Origin: Chloroflexota bacterium
GTDB taxonomy: Bacteria > Chloroflexota > Anaerolineae > Anaerolineales > Villigracilaceae
Assembly (NCBI GenBank): GCA_026390015.1
Contig: JAPLGS010000141.1
Span: 37,071-101,070 of the forward strand
Direction of reading: 5' to 3'
Length of the DNA stretch: 64,000 bases
In this document: piece after piece, positions 9,232-18,239 of the stretch
How the letters are laid out: every line of letters begins with the position of its first letter
Numbering within the stretch: the first letter of the stretch is position 1
The notes under the pieces: generated by a model
What the model saw: only the letters and a program-made list of their open reading frames with translations
What the model was told of the DNA's origin: nothing
Databases searched by the model: none
Position numbers and translations under genes: made by a program

Positions 9232-10691
9232 CAATATAAAATCAACTCCGTGTAATGTTCTTCATAATGTTCCGCATGTTTTTCGGCGCATAGTTCACAT
9301 AAGAGTTTTTCTTCGTTGGGATTCTTTGTACAGGTTTGGCATACAATTGTCGCCTTGTTTTCCTTACCTTTCTTCAAGCACTCCACGCAGTTGGCATATT
9401 TAGGCGTATTACGTTTTGTTTCACGCGGATACTTCGCGTCAGGCTGGGGCGCTTCAATCGCTTCGAGTGTTAACACGTGTTCGATCCAATCTCCAAAATC
9501 GAAAACATACTTCATTTTACTCCCCACCCCAAGTTCAAGTTCGGCAATGGTGACGTCAGCAGCCTCACCGCCACCGAACGGATCCACACTTCCTAGATCC
9601 ACTTCGCGGTAGCGGGTGACACCGCGCTTTGCGCCTCCATGCGCCACACGCGGAACAAGTTTCCAAAATCCGCCAAGATGATCAAAGTCATGGTCAAATA
9701 CGTCAACAAGAATTCTATTGAAATCTTCAAGCGTATCCTTGCCTTGAATTTCGATCATGCGCCAAATTTTGGGGCGATGTTTCAATTCTGCTTTGAAGCG
9801 ATACACCTGTTCCTTTTGCTCTTTAGAAATGGATTTCTTCAGAGACTTACGTTTAGTCCCATCGAACTCTTCAAACAAAGAATCCAACATGGATTTTTTA
9901 CCGTCGCGATACGTAATATCTCCAAATCCTGTGAGCACCATTCGCTCATCACTCGATATGATCATGACCCAATGATAGGGTGGATAACCATCCTTTTGAG
10001 GCAGGCGCGCATACGCCGTAGGGAGCGCTTGCGAAAGATACAGCCTCTCACTCGAGAAAGATTCGAGCATTTCATAAAAAATATTCGCAAGCAGTTGGTT
10101 GCGGCTTTCAAGCAATGCAGTATTGATTTGCTTGCTCGGCTCATGTTCCATTTTGAGCATGCCGTTTTCGCGGTCCAAAATGGTAAACAGCAAATGATCT
10201 TTTTGGGCAAACTTACACGCGCGCAACCAATCGGGGATATGACAGTAGTAAAAAGTCTGTTCGGTAGTTCCGAAAATTCCTTTGATATTCTTCTTGATGG
10301 TGTTTATCTTGACTTTGATCACCTCCCCATTGGTATCCATCAAATGCAAATTTGCCAGATTAAATCCTTCTGGCAAATAATGTGAAAACATATTGGCGAC
10401 ATCAAAAAAGCCCTTGCTGACTTCCTCGCGGCTCAATTCCATGCGAAAGCGAACTCCCTGCCAGGCAAGGCGCAGCGGAGTAATGGTATCGGAATCTATG
10501 AAGACCAATTGGCGTCCAATGGCTTCTTTGATCTTTTTCTCCGCCGCTTTTATCGGGTCTTTTGAGGTGGATGGACGCACAACGACAATCTTCTGCGCCA
10601 ATTCCAACACAGACATCGGCGCAGATACGTCACGCAGGACGGATTCAATTACCTGATCATAATTTGGGGCAAGGTCTTGTGGGCGGGGCAT
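9231..10691 (-). CDS. pRiA4b ORF-3-like domain protein with C-terminal zinc finger
   Basis: 486 residues from the ATG at 10691, which has GGAGA six bases upstream; a longer frame reaches into the previous gene and lacks such a site. The N-terminal part (about 10-90) resembles a winged-helix/HARE-type domain (ESVLRDVSAPMSVLELAQKIV). The central part is unrecognised. A pRiA4b ORF-3-like domain spans about 315-435, with a relaxed form of its usual W-R start (KIWRMIEI), the HLGGFW segment and the YVFDFGDWIEH block. A cysteine/histidine-rich tail (CVECLKKG, CQTC, CELCAEKHAEH) probably binds zinc. It overlaps the SNF2 gene start. Function unknown; the domain mix suggests nucleic-acid binding. Confidence 0.75.
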   Translation of the reverse strand: MPRPQDLAPNYDQVIESVLRDVSAPMSVLELAQKIVVVRPSTSKDPIKAAEKKIKEAIGRQLVFIDSDTITPLRLAWQGVRFRMELSREEVSKGFFDVANMFSHYLPEGFNLANLHLMDTNGEVIKVKINTIKKNIKGIFGTTEQTFYYCHIPDWLRACKFAQKDHLLFTILDRENGMLKMEHEPSKQINTALLESRNQLLANIFYEMLESFSSERLYLSQALPTAYARLPQKDGYPPYHWVMIISSDERMVLTGFGDITYRDGKKSMLDSLFEEFDGTKRKSLKKSISKEQKEQVYRFKAELKHRPKIWRMIEIQGKDTLEDFNRILVDVFDHDFDHLGGFWKLVPRVAHGGAKRGVTRYREVDLGSVDPFGGGEAADVTIAELELGVGSKMKYVFDFGDWIEHVLTLEAIEAPQPDAKYPRETKRNTPKYANCVECLKKGKENKATIVCQTCTKNPNEEKLLCELCAEKHAEHYEEHYTELILY

Positions 10692-10758
10692 AGAAGTCTC
10701 CAGCGAGAAGTGTGGATGTGGGCAAGTGCAACGCAGCCAAATAAAACGATGTAAGGGT

Positions 10759-11736
10759 TTATTCCTCGAACTGCTCGCAGCCTTGATGTTCAAATGTCAA
10801 CAAACCTACGCGCGGACTATTTGCATTCGCACATACACCCCAATCCATACCAAGTTTGCCAGGCAATTTAAGAAAGTGCTTGCAACCGCAGGAACAATCC
10901 GCGCCGTCGCGTTCGCGCCCGTGGTAAGGTTCAAAATCAATAGGCAGATAACGACAGATGGAAAGCAAGTGTTCATGAAGGGAAGGTTTGTCGTCGCTTC
11001 CTTTTCCGATCAAATATAGGTAATCGTCCGCAAATTTCTCAAATATCATCTGCAACAGTTCTTCGTCCTCATGCGAAAACATGTAATGCTCGGGCAAGTG
11101 ATGAACTTCCATGTCGTACTTTGCCGTTTCATCATTCCATTTCGCATGGGATTGTAATCCACGATATTTGAAATGCAGCTGCGGATGCGGGTCGGGCGGT
11201 TGCGGCGCTGGCGGAGTGCGATCAAATGTTTCCCGCTCAGGCTCGCCCGTTTCGGGGTTGCGCGTCAAAACGGCTTTCAATTTGCGATCTTCAATTTCCA
11301 ACCAGACTTTGACATATACCCATTCATCTTTTGTGCTGCAACCTTGGCACTTGAATTCTTCAGCGATGAAGTAGTGTCCCGAATATTTCGGAACTTCATC
11401 GCCTACAAAGAAATGATCCATAACGTTTTCAAATTCTTTCGTTTGAATTTCCGCCAACCCCAAAGTGCGTTCCGTGCGATGCGCCTCGATCATATCGAGT
11501 GTATCCAGTTGCTCGATCCAAGCGTCAATATCTTCAAAGCCATCACGCCCTGCCCAAAAATCCTGTAAGTAGAATTTGCGCTCGCCGCGCAGGTATTCCT
11601 GCCGCGATTGGATTTGTTGCTGTTTGTATTCCATTACCTTTTGTTCCGCCTGTTCGTGAGTCAACGGCGCGTGGCGATATTGCCTCTCGCAAAAAGGGCA
11701 ATCTAATTCAGCGTAAATAGTGTCAAACATTCCCAT
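10759..11736 (-). CDS. Zinc-binding protein of unknown function, first gene of the SNF2 module
   Basis: 325 residues starting at the ATG at 11736, not at the much longer upstream frame, because a 51-residue duplicate across the junction starts with the same MGM(F/Y)DTIYAELDCPFC. The N-terminus has a CPFC half-site and a Q/E-rich helix (EQAEQKVMEYKQQQ). Near residue 105-140 are GCS and further cysteines (FKCQGCSTKDEW). The C-terminal third has a long helical stretch and CSCGCKHF, another probable zinc site. A proline-rich linker (PPAPQPPDPHPQ) is near residue 185. It has not been matched to a named family. It leads the leftward transcription unit 10759-5594, with 67 bases to the next gene. Confidence 0.72.
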   Translation of the reverse strand: MGMFDTIYAELDCPFCERQYRHAPLTHEQAEQKVMEYKQQQIQSRQEYLRGERKFYLQDFWAGRDGFEDIDAWIEQLDTLDMIEAHRTERTLGLAEIQTKEFENVMDHFFVGDEVPKYSGHYFIAEEFKCQGCSTKDEWVYVKVWLEIEDRKLKAVLTRNPETGEPERETFDRTPPAPQPPDPHPQLHFKYRGLQSHAKWNDETAKYDMEVHHLPEHYMFSHEDEELLQMIFEKFADDYLYLIGKGSDDKPSLHEHLLSICRYLPIDFEPYHGRERDGADCSCGCKHFLKLPGKLGMDWGVCANANSPRVGLLTFEHQGCEQFEE

Positions 11737-11903
11737 AAAGGCCTCATTCCAAGTTGAGGTGGTTATTATACACAAGGCGCTCCATTCAAGAAAGAATCTC
11801 CTTGCATCGAGTTTGCAAAGCCATGTTGAAAAATTCAATTTGCAAGAAAATTGGCAAAAGAGCAGCTTGACGCCGAGTGATATACTACGCCAAAAGGAGT
11901 TCC

Positions 11904-12389
11904 ATGAGCGAATATCAATACTATGGCTGGCAGGCAATAGATCGTTCCCTCACTGCGCATGAACTTGAAGAAGTAGACCGCCTTTCCAGTCACATGGATG
12001 AGGTCACATCCACCCACGCTTCAGTCACTTATTAATGGGGTGATTTCAAACACAAACCGGATCAGATCCTGCTCAAATATTTCGATGTTTTTGCGTACGA
12101 CTCCAATTTTGGATACCGGCGCGTTCTCTTTCGCATCCCCAAAAAACTGCTTGACCCTCAATCTGTGACCCCATACCTTGATGATGAGAATATCAGCCTC
12201 GAAACGCATGGAAATTTTCATATCCTCGAGCTTGCCTGCAACGAAGATTGGGATCTCCCCGCTGACGCCGAGCCAGTCATCTTCACCCCGCTCGGTTATC
12301 CAGCCGACGAGCCTGGAGCTAAAACTCGTAAGCCGCTGGCTGACCTGGTGCGCTATGAACATGGTAAAAGATTCACCTTTTTGAGTTAA
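11904..12389 (+). pseudogene. Conserved protein frame (starts MSEYQYYG) with one in-frame TAA
   Basis: From an ATG with AAGGAG seven bases upstream, one continuous frame of 162 codons is interrupted only by TAA at 12033-12035 (codon 44), between ASVTY and WGDFKHKPD. Both halves read like one protein: the stop falls where one ordinary codon (for example CAA) would be expected, before the WGDF motif. From memory, proteins starting SEYQYY with a later WGDF and YFDxFxY stretch form a widespread bacterial family, usually longer than this frame, so a C-terminal part may also be lost. It is divergent from the zinc protein gene at 11736. It could be a fresh nonsense mutation, a sequencing error or a readthrough site; I favour a pseudogene. 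Confidence 0.65.
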
Positions 12390-12665
12390 TTTAACGATAT
12401 ACTTCCCCTACTCGGAATTTAATATTCCGCCCAAAAAGGAACGAAAAATAGCTACTATAGAGCTCACGGCTCCTTAATTACCTGACTTCACGGCTACTAA
12501 AATGAGCTATCCGTGAGGTCTACTGTTAACTAAAAATTTGCTGGGGTTAACAAAGATATCAAAATTTTGATCTCTTTTTGGGAAAAAAAGAACTAATAGT
12601 TTCATCCTCGGTATTCAACCTATGGCGGAGCAGTATAATCATACTAACTGTGAAAAGAGGCTCTT
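12390..12665 (+). promoter_or_regulatory. Intergenic region with putative promoter for the small protein and Wadjet operon
   Basis: No gene is seen in these 276 bases. A perfect -10 hexamer TATAAT is at 12634-12639, 26 bases before the ATG of the 51-aa gene, with no clear -35 box (nearest GTATTC). AGAGG 6 bases before the ATG can act as ribosome binding site. This is the best candidate for the jetABCD promoter. Confidence 0.45.
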
Positions 12666-12821
12666 ATGGGAATGTATGACACAATTTACGCCGAATTGGA
12701 CTGCCCCTTTTGCGGCAGACAATATCACGATGCTCCTTTGACGCAAGAACAGGCTGAAAAAGAAATCAGGGAATACAACCAGCGTCAGATCCGATCTTGG
12801 CAGGATTTTATTGCTCCATGA
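12666..12821 (+). CDS. 51-aa truncated duplicate of the zinc protein head, coupled to jetA
   Basis: Starts MGMYDTIYAELDCPFCGRQY and ends SWQDFIAP. Residues 1-45 match the N-terminus of the 325-aa protein encoded at 11736-10759 at most positions, including the CPFC site and the Q/E-rich helix. The frame then stops: its TGA overlaps the jetA start as ATGA (12818-12821), so translation of jetA is probably coupled to it. It could be a relic of a deleted full-length paralogue whose 3' part was replaced by the Wadjet genes, or a small functional leader or zinc peptide. It is too short for routine gene calling. Confidence 0.7.
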   Translation: MGMYDTIYAELDCPFCGRQYHDAPLTQEQAEKEIREYNQRQIRSWQDFIAP

Positions 12822-14251
12822 CGAATCCATTTGATATTCTTCCCCCCAACCTCTTCAACCTTTTTACCACACAGGGACAATCAACTCTTCAGCGGCATTA
12901 CGCGGCAATCTTGTTGCGGATTTATGCGCTGGCGGAATTCAACCGCTTCGGCGTGACGCGCGAAATCGCCTTCGCTGAGATCGTGGATTATTTAAAGGAA
13001 GCCAACGCCGAAGCAGAAGTGGCGGCTGACATAGCGGATCATGAGTCGGGGGAAGCTGATTCTGTTTCGACAGCGAATCAGACTTCCGAGCAGGATTATG
13101 CGGGTTACATCATCCGCAGGCTGGCAGAGACGGGCTGGATCGAACGCGAACAACACGCTGATTATTCCGAGACGATCATCCTGCCTGATTACGCTTTCAC
13201 TCTTTTGGAAGCGCTCCGCAATATTCAGGAACAAAAGCCGCGCGAATTTACAGGGCAGTTATATGCAGCGCACCAATTGATGACTTCTTCGCGCACAAAG
13301 GATTTTTCAGCATCGCTGGCAGTGACACAAACTTATGAAAATGTGCGTCAGGTTGCGCGTGGATTAAGCGAGTTGAATCACAACATCCGCCGCTATGTGG
13401 AACGCGCCACGAAGCAAACCGATGTCGCTGAATTATTGCGAATGCAATTTGATGATTATTCGCACACGCTGGGGCCCGCGTACCATGCCTTGAAAACATC
13501 CGATCATGTTTCTCGTTATCGGCGCGGCATTGTCAATCAGGCGCAGAAGTGGTTGTTCAATGAAAAATGGTTGAAGGAAACAGCGGAGGAACTCTCCTTG
13601 CAAAGCAGGTTTACACCTGCGCAAGCCGAGCAGGAGATTGCTCACTGCCTGGATTTCATCGTCAACCAATTAGAGGGACTCGATCCACTCATCGCAGATA
13701 TTGACGTACGTCACGCCCAGTATTTACGAACATCGCTGCGTCAGGTTCGCTATCAACTCAGCAGCGCGGATGGGAATTTCAAAGACCGTTTAATTTCGCT
13801 GGCACAGCATCTTTCCGCGTTGCGTCTGGAGGGGATGATCGAATTGCCAGAAGATTCGCCACAGTTGAGACAGTTTCCCGTCAAGATTCCAGACTCGCAT
13901 GGCTTTTATACGCCGCCACAAAAACGCGCGCCGTTCATCCCCAACAATATTCTTTCGCCTATATTAGCCCCCGCTGATCTGGCTTTATTGCGCGCGGATA
14001 CCATGCGCGATGTGACTCAAGCTTTTTCACCTGATAAAGTAAATCGCAAAGCGCTGGCTATGCTCGGCAAGTTGCAGCGCTTGTCCGTGACAAAATTTCC
14101 TGAGGATGTGCGCGACGATCTGCATTGGCTGACAACCATGATCGCTTATGCTCATCATCCCGATGTTGAATATGGTCTGGATGTTATGGACGGTGACGCG
14201 GTAGCTTTGGGTGGATATCGAGTCATGCCGTTTGAGTTGGTCAAATTATAG
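12818..14251 (+). CDS. jetA: Wadjet system subunit JetA (kleisin-like)
   Basis: 477 residues. Wadjet JetABCD is an SMC-type complex that recognises and cleaves small circular DNA and so limits plasmids; JetA is its kleisin subunit. The sequence begins NPFDILPPNLFNLFTTQ, followed by winged-helix-like and long helical segments, as expected for JetA-family proteins. Recognition also rests on its place: directly ahead of a small DUF4194-like protein, a large SMC-like ATPase and a Toprim-like nuclease in canonical order. ATG chosen at 12818 within ATGA of the upstream small gene; the TTG seven codons earlier is less likely. Codon use looks like its neighbours. Which Wadjet subtype it is was not decided. 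Confidence 0.85.
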   Translation: MTNPFDILPPNLFNLFTTQGQSTLQRHYAAILLRIYALAEFNRFGVTREIAFAEIVDYLKEANAEAEVAADIADHESGEADSVSTANQTSEQDYAGYIIRRLAETGWIEREQHADYSETIILPDYAFTLLEALRNIQEQKPREFTGQLYAAHQLMTSSRTKDFSASLAVTQTYENVRQVARGLSELNHNIRRYVERATKQTDVAELLRMQFDDYSHTLGPAYHALKTSDHVSRYRRGIVNQAQKWLFNEKWLKETAEELSLQSRFTPAQAEQEIAHCLDFIVNQLEGLDPLIADIDVRHAQYLRTSLRQVRYQLSSADGNFKDRLISLAQHLSALRLEGMIELPEDSPQLRQFPVKIPDSHGFYTPPQKRAPFIPNNILSPILAPADLALLRADTMRDVTQAFSPDKVNRKALAMLGKLQRLSVTKFPEDVRDDLHWLTTMIAYAHHPDVEYGLDVMDGDAVALGGYRVMPFELVKL

Positions 14252-14270
14252 AACCTGGAGCGTAGAACGT

Positions 14271-14897
14271 ATGCCTTTTGATTCATCCATCATCTTTAGC
14301 GATATTCCCGAAAAGTCGCGGCGTGAAGTTCCACGCATTGTGAACCGTTTGCTCGGACAAACATTTTTATATCAAGACGCTGATTCGGATAAGGATGATT
14401 ATTATTTTGTCCATCGTTATCGTTCGATATTTGAAGGCTTGCTGGAATTGGCGGGCTTCAATCTTCTTCACGATGACTATCACCGAATCTTTCAAGTTGT
14501 TTCCGAATACGGATATAGTCGCGCACGCTTCAAATTGGACGAATCCCTGATGATCGTTGTTTTGCGAAAACTATATGAGGAAAAAATCGAGCATTTGAGT
14601 CTGGCAAATGACCCCGTTGTAACCATCGGCGAGGTGCGCGAAGAATATCGCACAATTACAGGCAGGGAGCGTGACCTGGGCGTGGTGCAATATGAAACGC
14701 TTCTTCGTCGTTTGCGCTCGATCGGATTGGTGGAGACAATTGACGGGCGCAACATTGATGTCCGTGATGGAGAAGCGCGGCTTCGTCTGCGCGGTTCGGT
14801 CAAGTTGATTCTGCCCATTCAAAGCGCTGATGAAATGGAGGCCTGGTTGAGAAAATATCGCGCAGGCGGGGAAGATACTGCGGAGAGTGAAGAATGA
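14271..14897 (+). CDS. jetB: Wadjet system subunit JetB (KITE-like, DUF4194)
   Basis: 208 residues from the ATG at 14271, which has GGAG about ten bases upstream; an earlier frame start would overlap jetA by 40 bases. The protein is largely winged-helix in character, with conserved-looking segments IVNRLLGQTFLY, AGFNLLHDDY and RLRLRGSVKLILP, matching JetB proteins that bridge kleisin and SMC heads. The stop overlaps the jetC ATG (ATGA), which fits tight co-translation of complex subunits. Confidence 0.85.
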   Translation: MPFDSSIIFSDIPEKSRREVPRIVNRLLGQTFLYQDADSDKDDYYFVHRYRSIFEGLLELAGFNLLHDDYHRIFQVVSEYGYSRARFKLDESLMIVVLRKLYEEKIEHLSLANDPVVTIGEVREEYRTITGRERDLGVVQYETLLRRLRSIGLVETIDGRNIDVRDGEARLRLRGSVKLILPIQSADEMEAWLRKYRAGGEDTAESEE

Positions 14898-17800
14898 AAC
14901 TCTTAACTCGTATCCGTCTTGTCAACTGGCATTTGTTTGAAAATATATCCATCAACTGCAACGGCACAACATACTTCATCGGCATTAACGGCGTTGGAAA
15001 ATCCACAATTCTGGATGCGGTGCAGTTTGCTCTGGTGGGTGGACAGCGTGATGTGCGCTTTAATCAAGCCGCTTTGAGCGGAGGCAAGCGCACGCTGGCA
15101 AGTTATGTCCGCGGCGAACTTGGCACGGAAGGTCAACGTTTTTTGCGCGGCGACACGACAAGCATAGTTGCGCTGGAATTCAAAAATCCAGACGGCACGT
15201 ACTTCGCTCATGGCGCGCTGATCGACGCTTTTGAAGATGGGCGCGCTCCGGATGTCGCATATTTCATTGTGCATAACGCGCAATTAAACGATGACTGGTT
15301 CTTCAAAGCGCAGGGACAATTATTCGACACGCGCGCATTCAAACGTCATCTTGAAAATTTCTCACTGCCATTAAACGCAGGTGCGCGCGTCTTCACCAAG
15401 ATCGAAGATTATCGCGTGCATTTGCTCAACAGGCTTGGACAGCTCAAGGATACGTTTCCCGCGAAGATCGTCAAAGGTCTTGCGTTCAGCCCGCTGACCG
15501 ATATTCGCTCGTTCGTTCATAATTATTTGCTTGATGAAAATCTGGTGGATGTCAAAACCCTGCAAGCGCAACTCGAAACCATGCGTCATTTTGAAACTTT
15601 GGCAATCGGTGTGCGCGAGAGAATTGATTCGCTGAATGTTATTGAAGAGTTAAATAAGGAACGTGTTGCCAATCGCAGGAAGCGCATTAGCAATACTGCC
15701 ATCGCGCGTCTTGCGGAGGCGGATACTTTTCTCGACCAGTTGAGACAATTGCGTCTTGAGTTGGATTCTTTCAAACTGGAATACAGCCGCGAAGAATTAC
15801 AGCATGATGAAATTGCCCGCGCACAGAAATTTGCCCACGCGGCGCTGACCGACGCCGAGATTGCCCTGCGTACCGATCAGAATGCCATCCGTGAAAAAGA
15901 ATTGCGTGACAAGATCGCGATTCTGAACAACGAATTGACATTCCTGCGCGAGCGCCAACAGCAAGCCGAGTCGTCGCTTGCGCGCGAATTATCCGACGCG
16001 CAAACACTTCACGCTCATCTCATCATTGATCAGCTTGCCATTCCCGCGGAAATCGAATCATTTCTTGCTTCCCCGCGCCCTGCACTCCAAACAATACAAT
16101 CCCTTCATCCAATTTTTTCATCGCTCGCCAACGATTACTCTCGCGAAGAAATATTACTCACGCAAAAAGTTAATGAACTGCGCGATGAAGGCGCGAAACT
16201 GGAAGATGAAATTCGTAAGCTGCGGACAGGTGACCGCGACACATCCTACGAAACCGAGTCGCCGCATGCGGCGCGTTTACGTCATCTCCTGCGCGCGGAA
16301 TTGAATCTCGGAGTAAATGAGGTCAAGTATTTGTGCGACGAACTTTCCATCCCCGACGAATCCTGGCAGGATGCGGTCGAAGGTCTGCTTGGTTTCAATC
16401 GCTTCACCCTGCTTGTGCCGCCCGAACAGTATAACGCCGCGATGAAGGTCTATCGCAAGCACAAGGATTCGATTCATGGCGCGGCGATATTGGATTCGGA
16501 AAATATCCTCAAACAAAAATTCTCCGCACGTGGGAAAGAATTTCTTTCTAATGAAGTGACTGCAAAGAATCCTGCTGCGCGTGCTTATGTAGATTTACTG
16601 CTCGGTGGATATGTCAAATGTGAAAATATGGAAGACCTGCGCCAGCATAACCGCGCTGTGACACGCGATTGTTTTGTGCGCCGCAATTTTACAGACAGTC
16701 ATCTTAACCCCAATGCGTACCGCCGCTGGTTTATCGGGGAGCGCGCCGCGCCGCGTCAGATCGAACAGCGTCAGGCGCGGCTGGATGAGATTGCGGGCGA
16801 GATGATTTCCCTCAACGAAAGAACAACTGCTCTGCGTGAAAGGTTGACTCTTACCCGCGACAAAATGCGTCCCTTTGTTGATTTGGAACACGCGCTTTCT
16901 GCGTTGACTCGTCTTGCGCCTGTGGAAGATGAATTGAAAGCGTTGAACAAGGAACTCAAATCATTAGATTCTCGTAATTTGGATGCGCTCAAAGCGGAAG
17001 TTGAAAAGCGGCGCAATGAGTTAAATCAGATTCAAGGGGCAGCAAGTGATTCCGCGCGCAAGTTGGGAAGTTTCGAAGCGGAGATCAGAAAACTCGAAAC
17101 AGAATCAATTCCGAGTTTGGAAAGAAGCGCGGCGGAAAAAATCAAAGCGCAGGAAGATTTTCTGGTAGCAGAAAATGCCGACGATGAGACAAAATCCGAT
17201 ATTCAAAAAGAATATGATAAACGCCGTGAGCGCCAGCCGCTGGAGGTGATCCTGCAAAATTCGCGGCGGTATGAAAATGATTATCAAAATGCTGAACAGC
17301 GTTCGCGTGATAAATTGCGCGAGGCGAAGCAGGCGTATTCGATGCGCTATGATTTTGGCTACGATGACGCTGATGATGATGCGCGTTATTTGGCGGAACG
17401 CGACAAACTTGTTTTGTCGGAGCTGCCGCAATATGAAGGACAGATCGCAAAACAGCGCGGCATGGCGGAACAGGAACTTGTGGAGAATTTCATTCACCGC
17501 CTGCGTGAGCAAATTGAAGATGCGCGCCAGCAATTGGGATTCTTGAATACATCGCTTGCCACGCTGCGTTTTGGCGGCGAGCGTTTTGAATTCATTACCA
17601 GCCACGCGCCCGCGCTTAAACAAATTTACGACATGGTCATGGATAGCCAGCAGATCATGGGCGACTCGTTGTTTGAATCGGAGTTCCGTCAGAAACATCA
17701 GGAAGGCTGGGACTTGCTCTTTGAGCGGCTTACCTCTGCGAACGATGATGATAATTTGGAATTACACGAATTACAGGATTACCGCAACTATCTCAATTAT

Positions 17801-18190
17801 GATATTCGAATTCATTATCCAAACGGCGACCGCGCCTTGTTGAGTCAGATCAACGCCAAGAAAAGTGGAGGTGAAACCACTACGCCGTTTTACGTGGCGA
17901 TGGCGGCTTCCTTCGCACAAGCGTATCGCTTAAATCAAGCGCGCCCATCCGATACGATTCGACTCGCGATGTTCGATGAAGCCTTCGGTAAAATGGATAC
18001 GGCGCGTACCGCCAGCGCATTGAAATTCATGCACGATGCGGGTTTGCAGGTTTTACTCGCCACGCCGCCCGATAAATCTGGCTCGCTGCTTCCATTTGTA
18101 GATACCATTTGCACGGTGGTTCGCAAGGATAATCGTTCGTTTGTGGTCGAGATCGATAAGAGTGAGATGTTGAAGGAGTTGGAGAAATAA
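14894..18190 (+). CDS. jetC: Wadjet system subunit JetC (SMC-like ATPase)
   Basis: 1098 residues. The Walker A motif GINGVGKS is at residues 30-37, a long coiled-coil region with a central hinge-like insert covers roughly 240-900, and the C-terminal head has a SGGE signature followed by Walker B in LAMFDEAFGKMD. This is the motor that extrudes DNA loops to sense circle size in the Wadjet complex. The hydrophobic beta/alpha segment near 455-530 (VEGLLGFNRFTLLVP) is probably the hinge. Start overlaps the jetB stop by four bases. Intact throughout. Confidence 0.93.
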   Translation: MKLLTRIRLVNWHLFENISINCNGTTYFIGINGVGKSTILDAVQFALVGGQRDVRFNQAALSGGKRTLASYVRGELGTEGQRFLRGDTTSIVALEFKNPDGTYFAHGALIDAFEDGRAPDVAYFIVHNAQLNDDWFFKAQGQLFDTRAFKRHLENFSLPLNAGARVFTKIEDYRVHLLNRLGQLKDTFPAKIVKGLAFSPLTDIRSFVHNYLLDENLVDVKTLQAQLETMRHFETLAIGVRERIDSLNVIEELNKERVANRRKRISNTAIARLAEADTFLDQLRQLRLELDSFKLEYSREELQHDEIARAQKFAHAALTDAEIALRTDQNAIREKELRDKIAILNNELTFLRERQQQAESSLARELSDAQTLHAHLIIDQLAIPAEIESFLASPRPALQTIQSLHPIFSSLANDYSREEILLTQKVNELRDEGAKLEDEIRKLRTGDRDTSYETESPHAARLRHLLRAELNLGVNEVKYLCDELSIPDESWQDAVEGLLGFNRFTLLVPPEQYNAAMKVYRKHKDSIHGAAILDSENILKQKFSARGKEFLSNEVTAKNPAARAYVDLLLGGYVKCENMEDLRQHNRAVTRDCFVRRNFTDSHLNPNAYRRWFIGERAAPRQIEQRQARLDEIAGEMISLNERTTALRERLTLTRDKMRPFVDLEHALSALTRLAPVEDELKALNKELKSLDSRNLDALKAEVEKRRNELNQIQGAASDSARKLGSFEAEIRKLETESIPSLERSAAEKIKAQEDFLVAENADDETKSDIQKEYDKRRERQPLEVILQNSRRYENDYQNAEQRSRDKLREAKQAYSMRYDFGYDDADDDARYLAERDKLVLSELPQYEGQIAKQRGMAEQELVENFIHRLREQIEDARQQLGFLNTSLATLRFGGERFEFITSHAPALKQIYDMVMDSQQIMGDSLFESEFRQKHQEGWDLLFERLTSANDDDNLELHELQDYRNYLNYDIRIHYPNGDRALLSQINAKKSGGETTTPFYVAMAASFAQAYRLNQARPSDTIRLAMFDEAFGKMDTARTASALKFMHDAGLQVLLATPPDKSGSLLPFVDTICTVVRKDNRSFVVEIDKSEMLKELEK

Positions 18191-18239
18191 ATGGAAAGAG
18201 ATTAGGCAGGTATACAAGTAAACAGGTAAACATGTTGCC

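Noticed and set aside
9639-10385. Long plus-strand reading frame of 248 codons
   Set aside because: It is antisense to the pRiA4b ORF-3-like gene and its translation has no recognisable domain or ribosome site.
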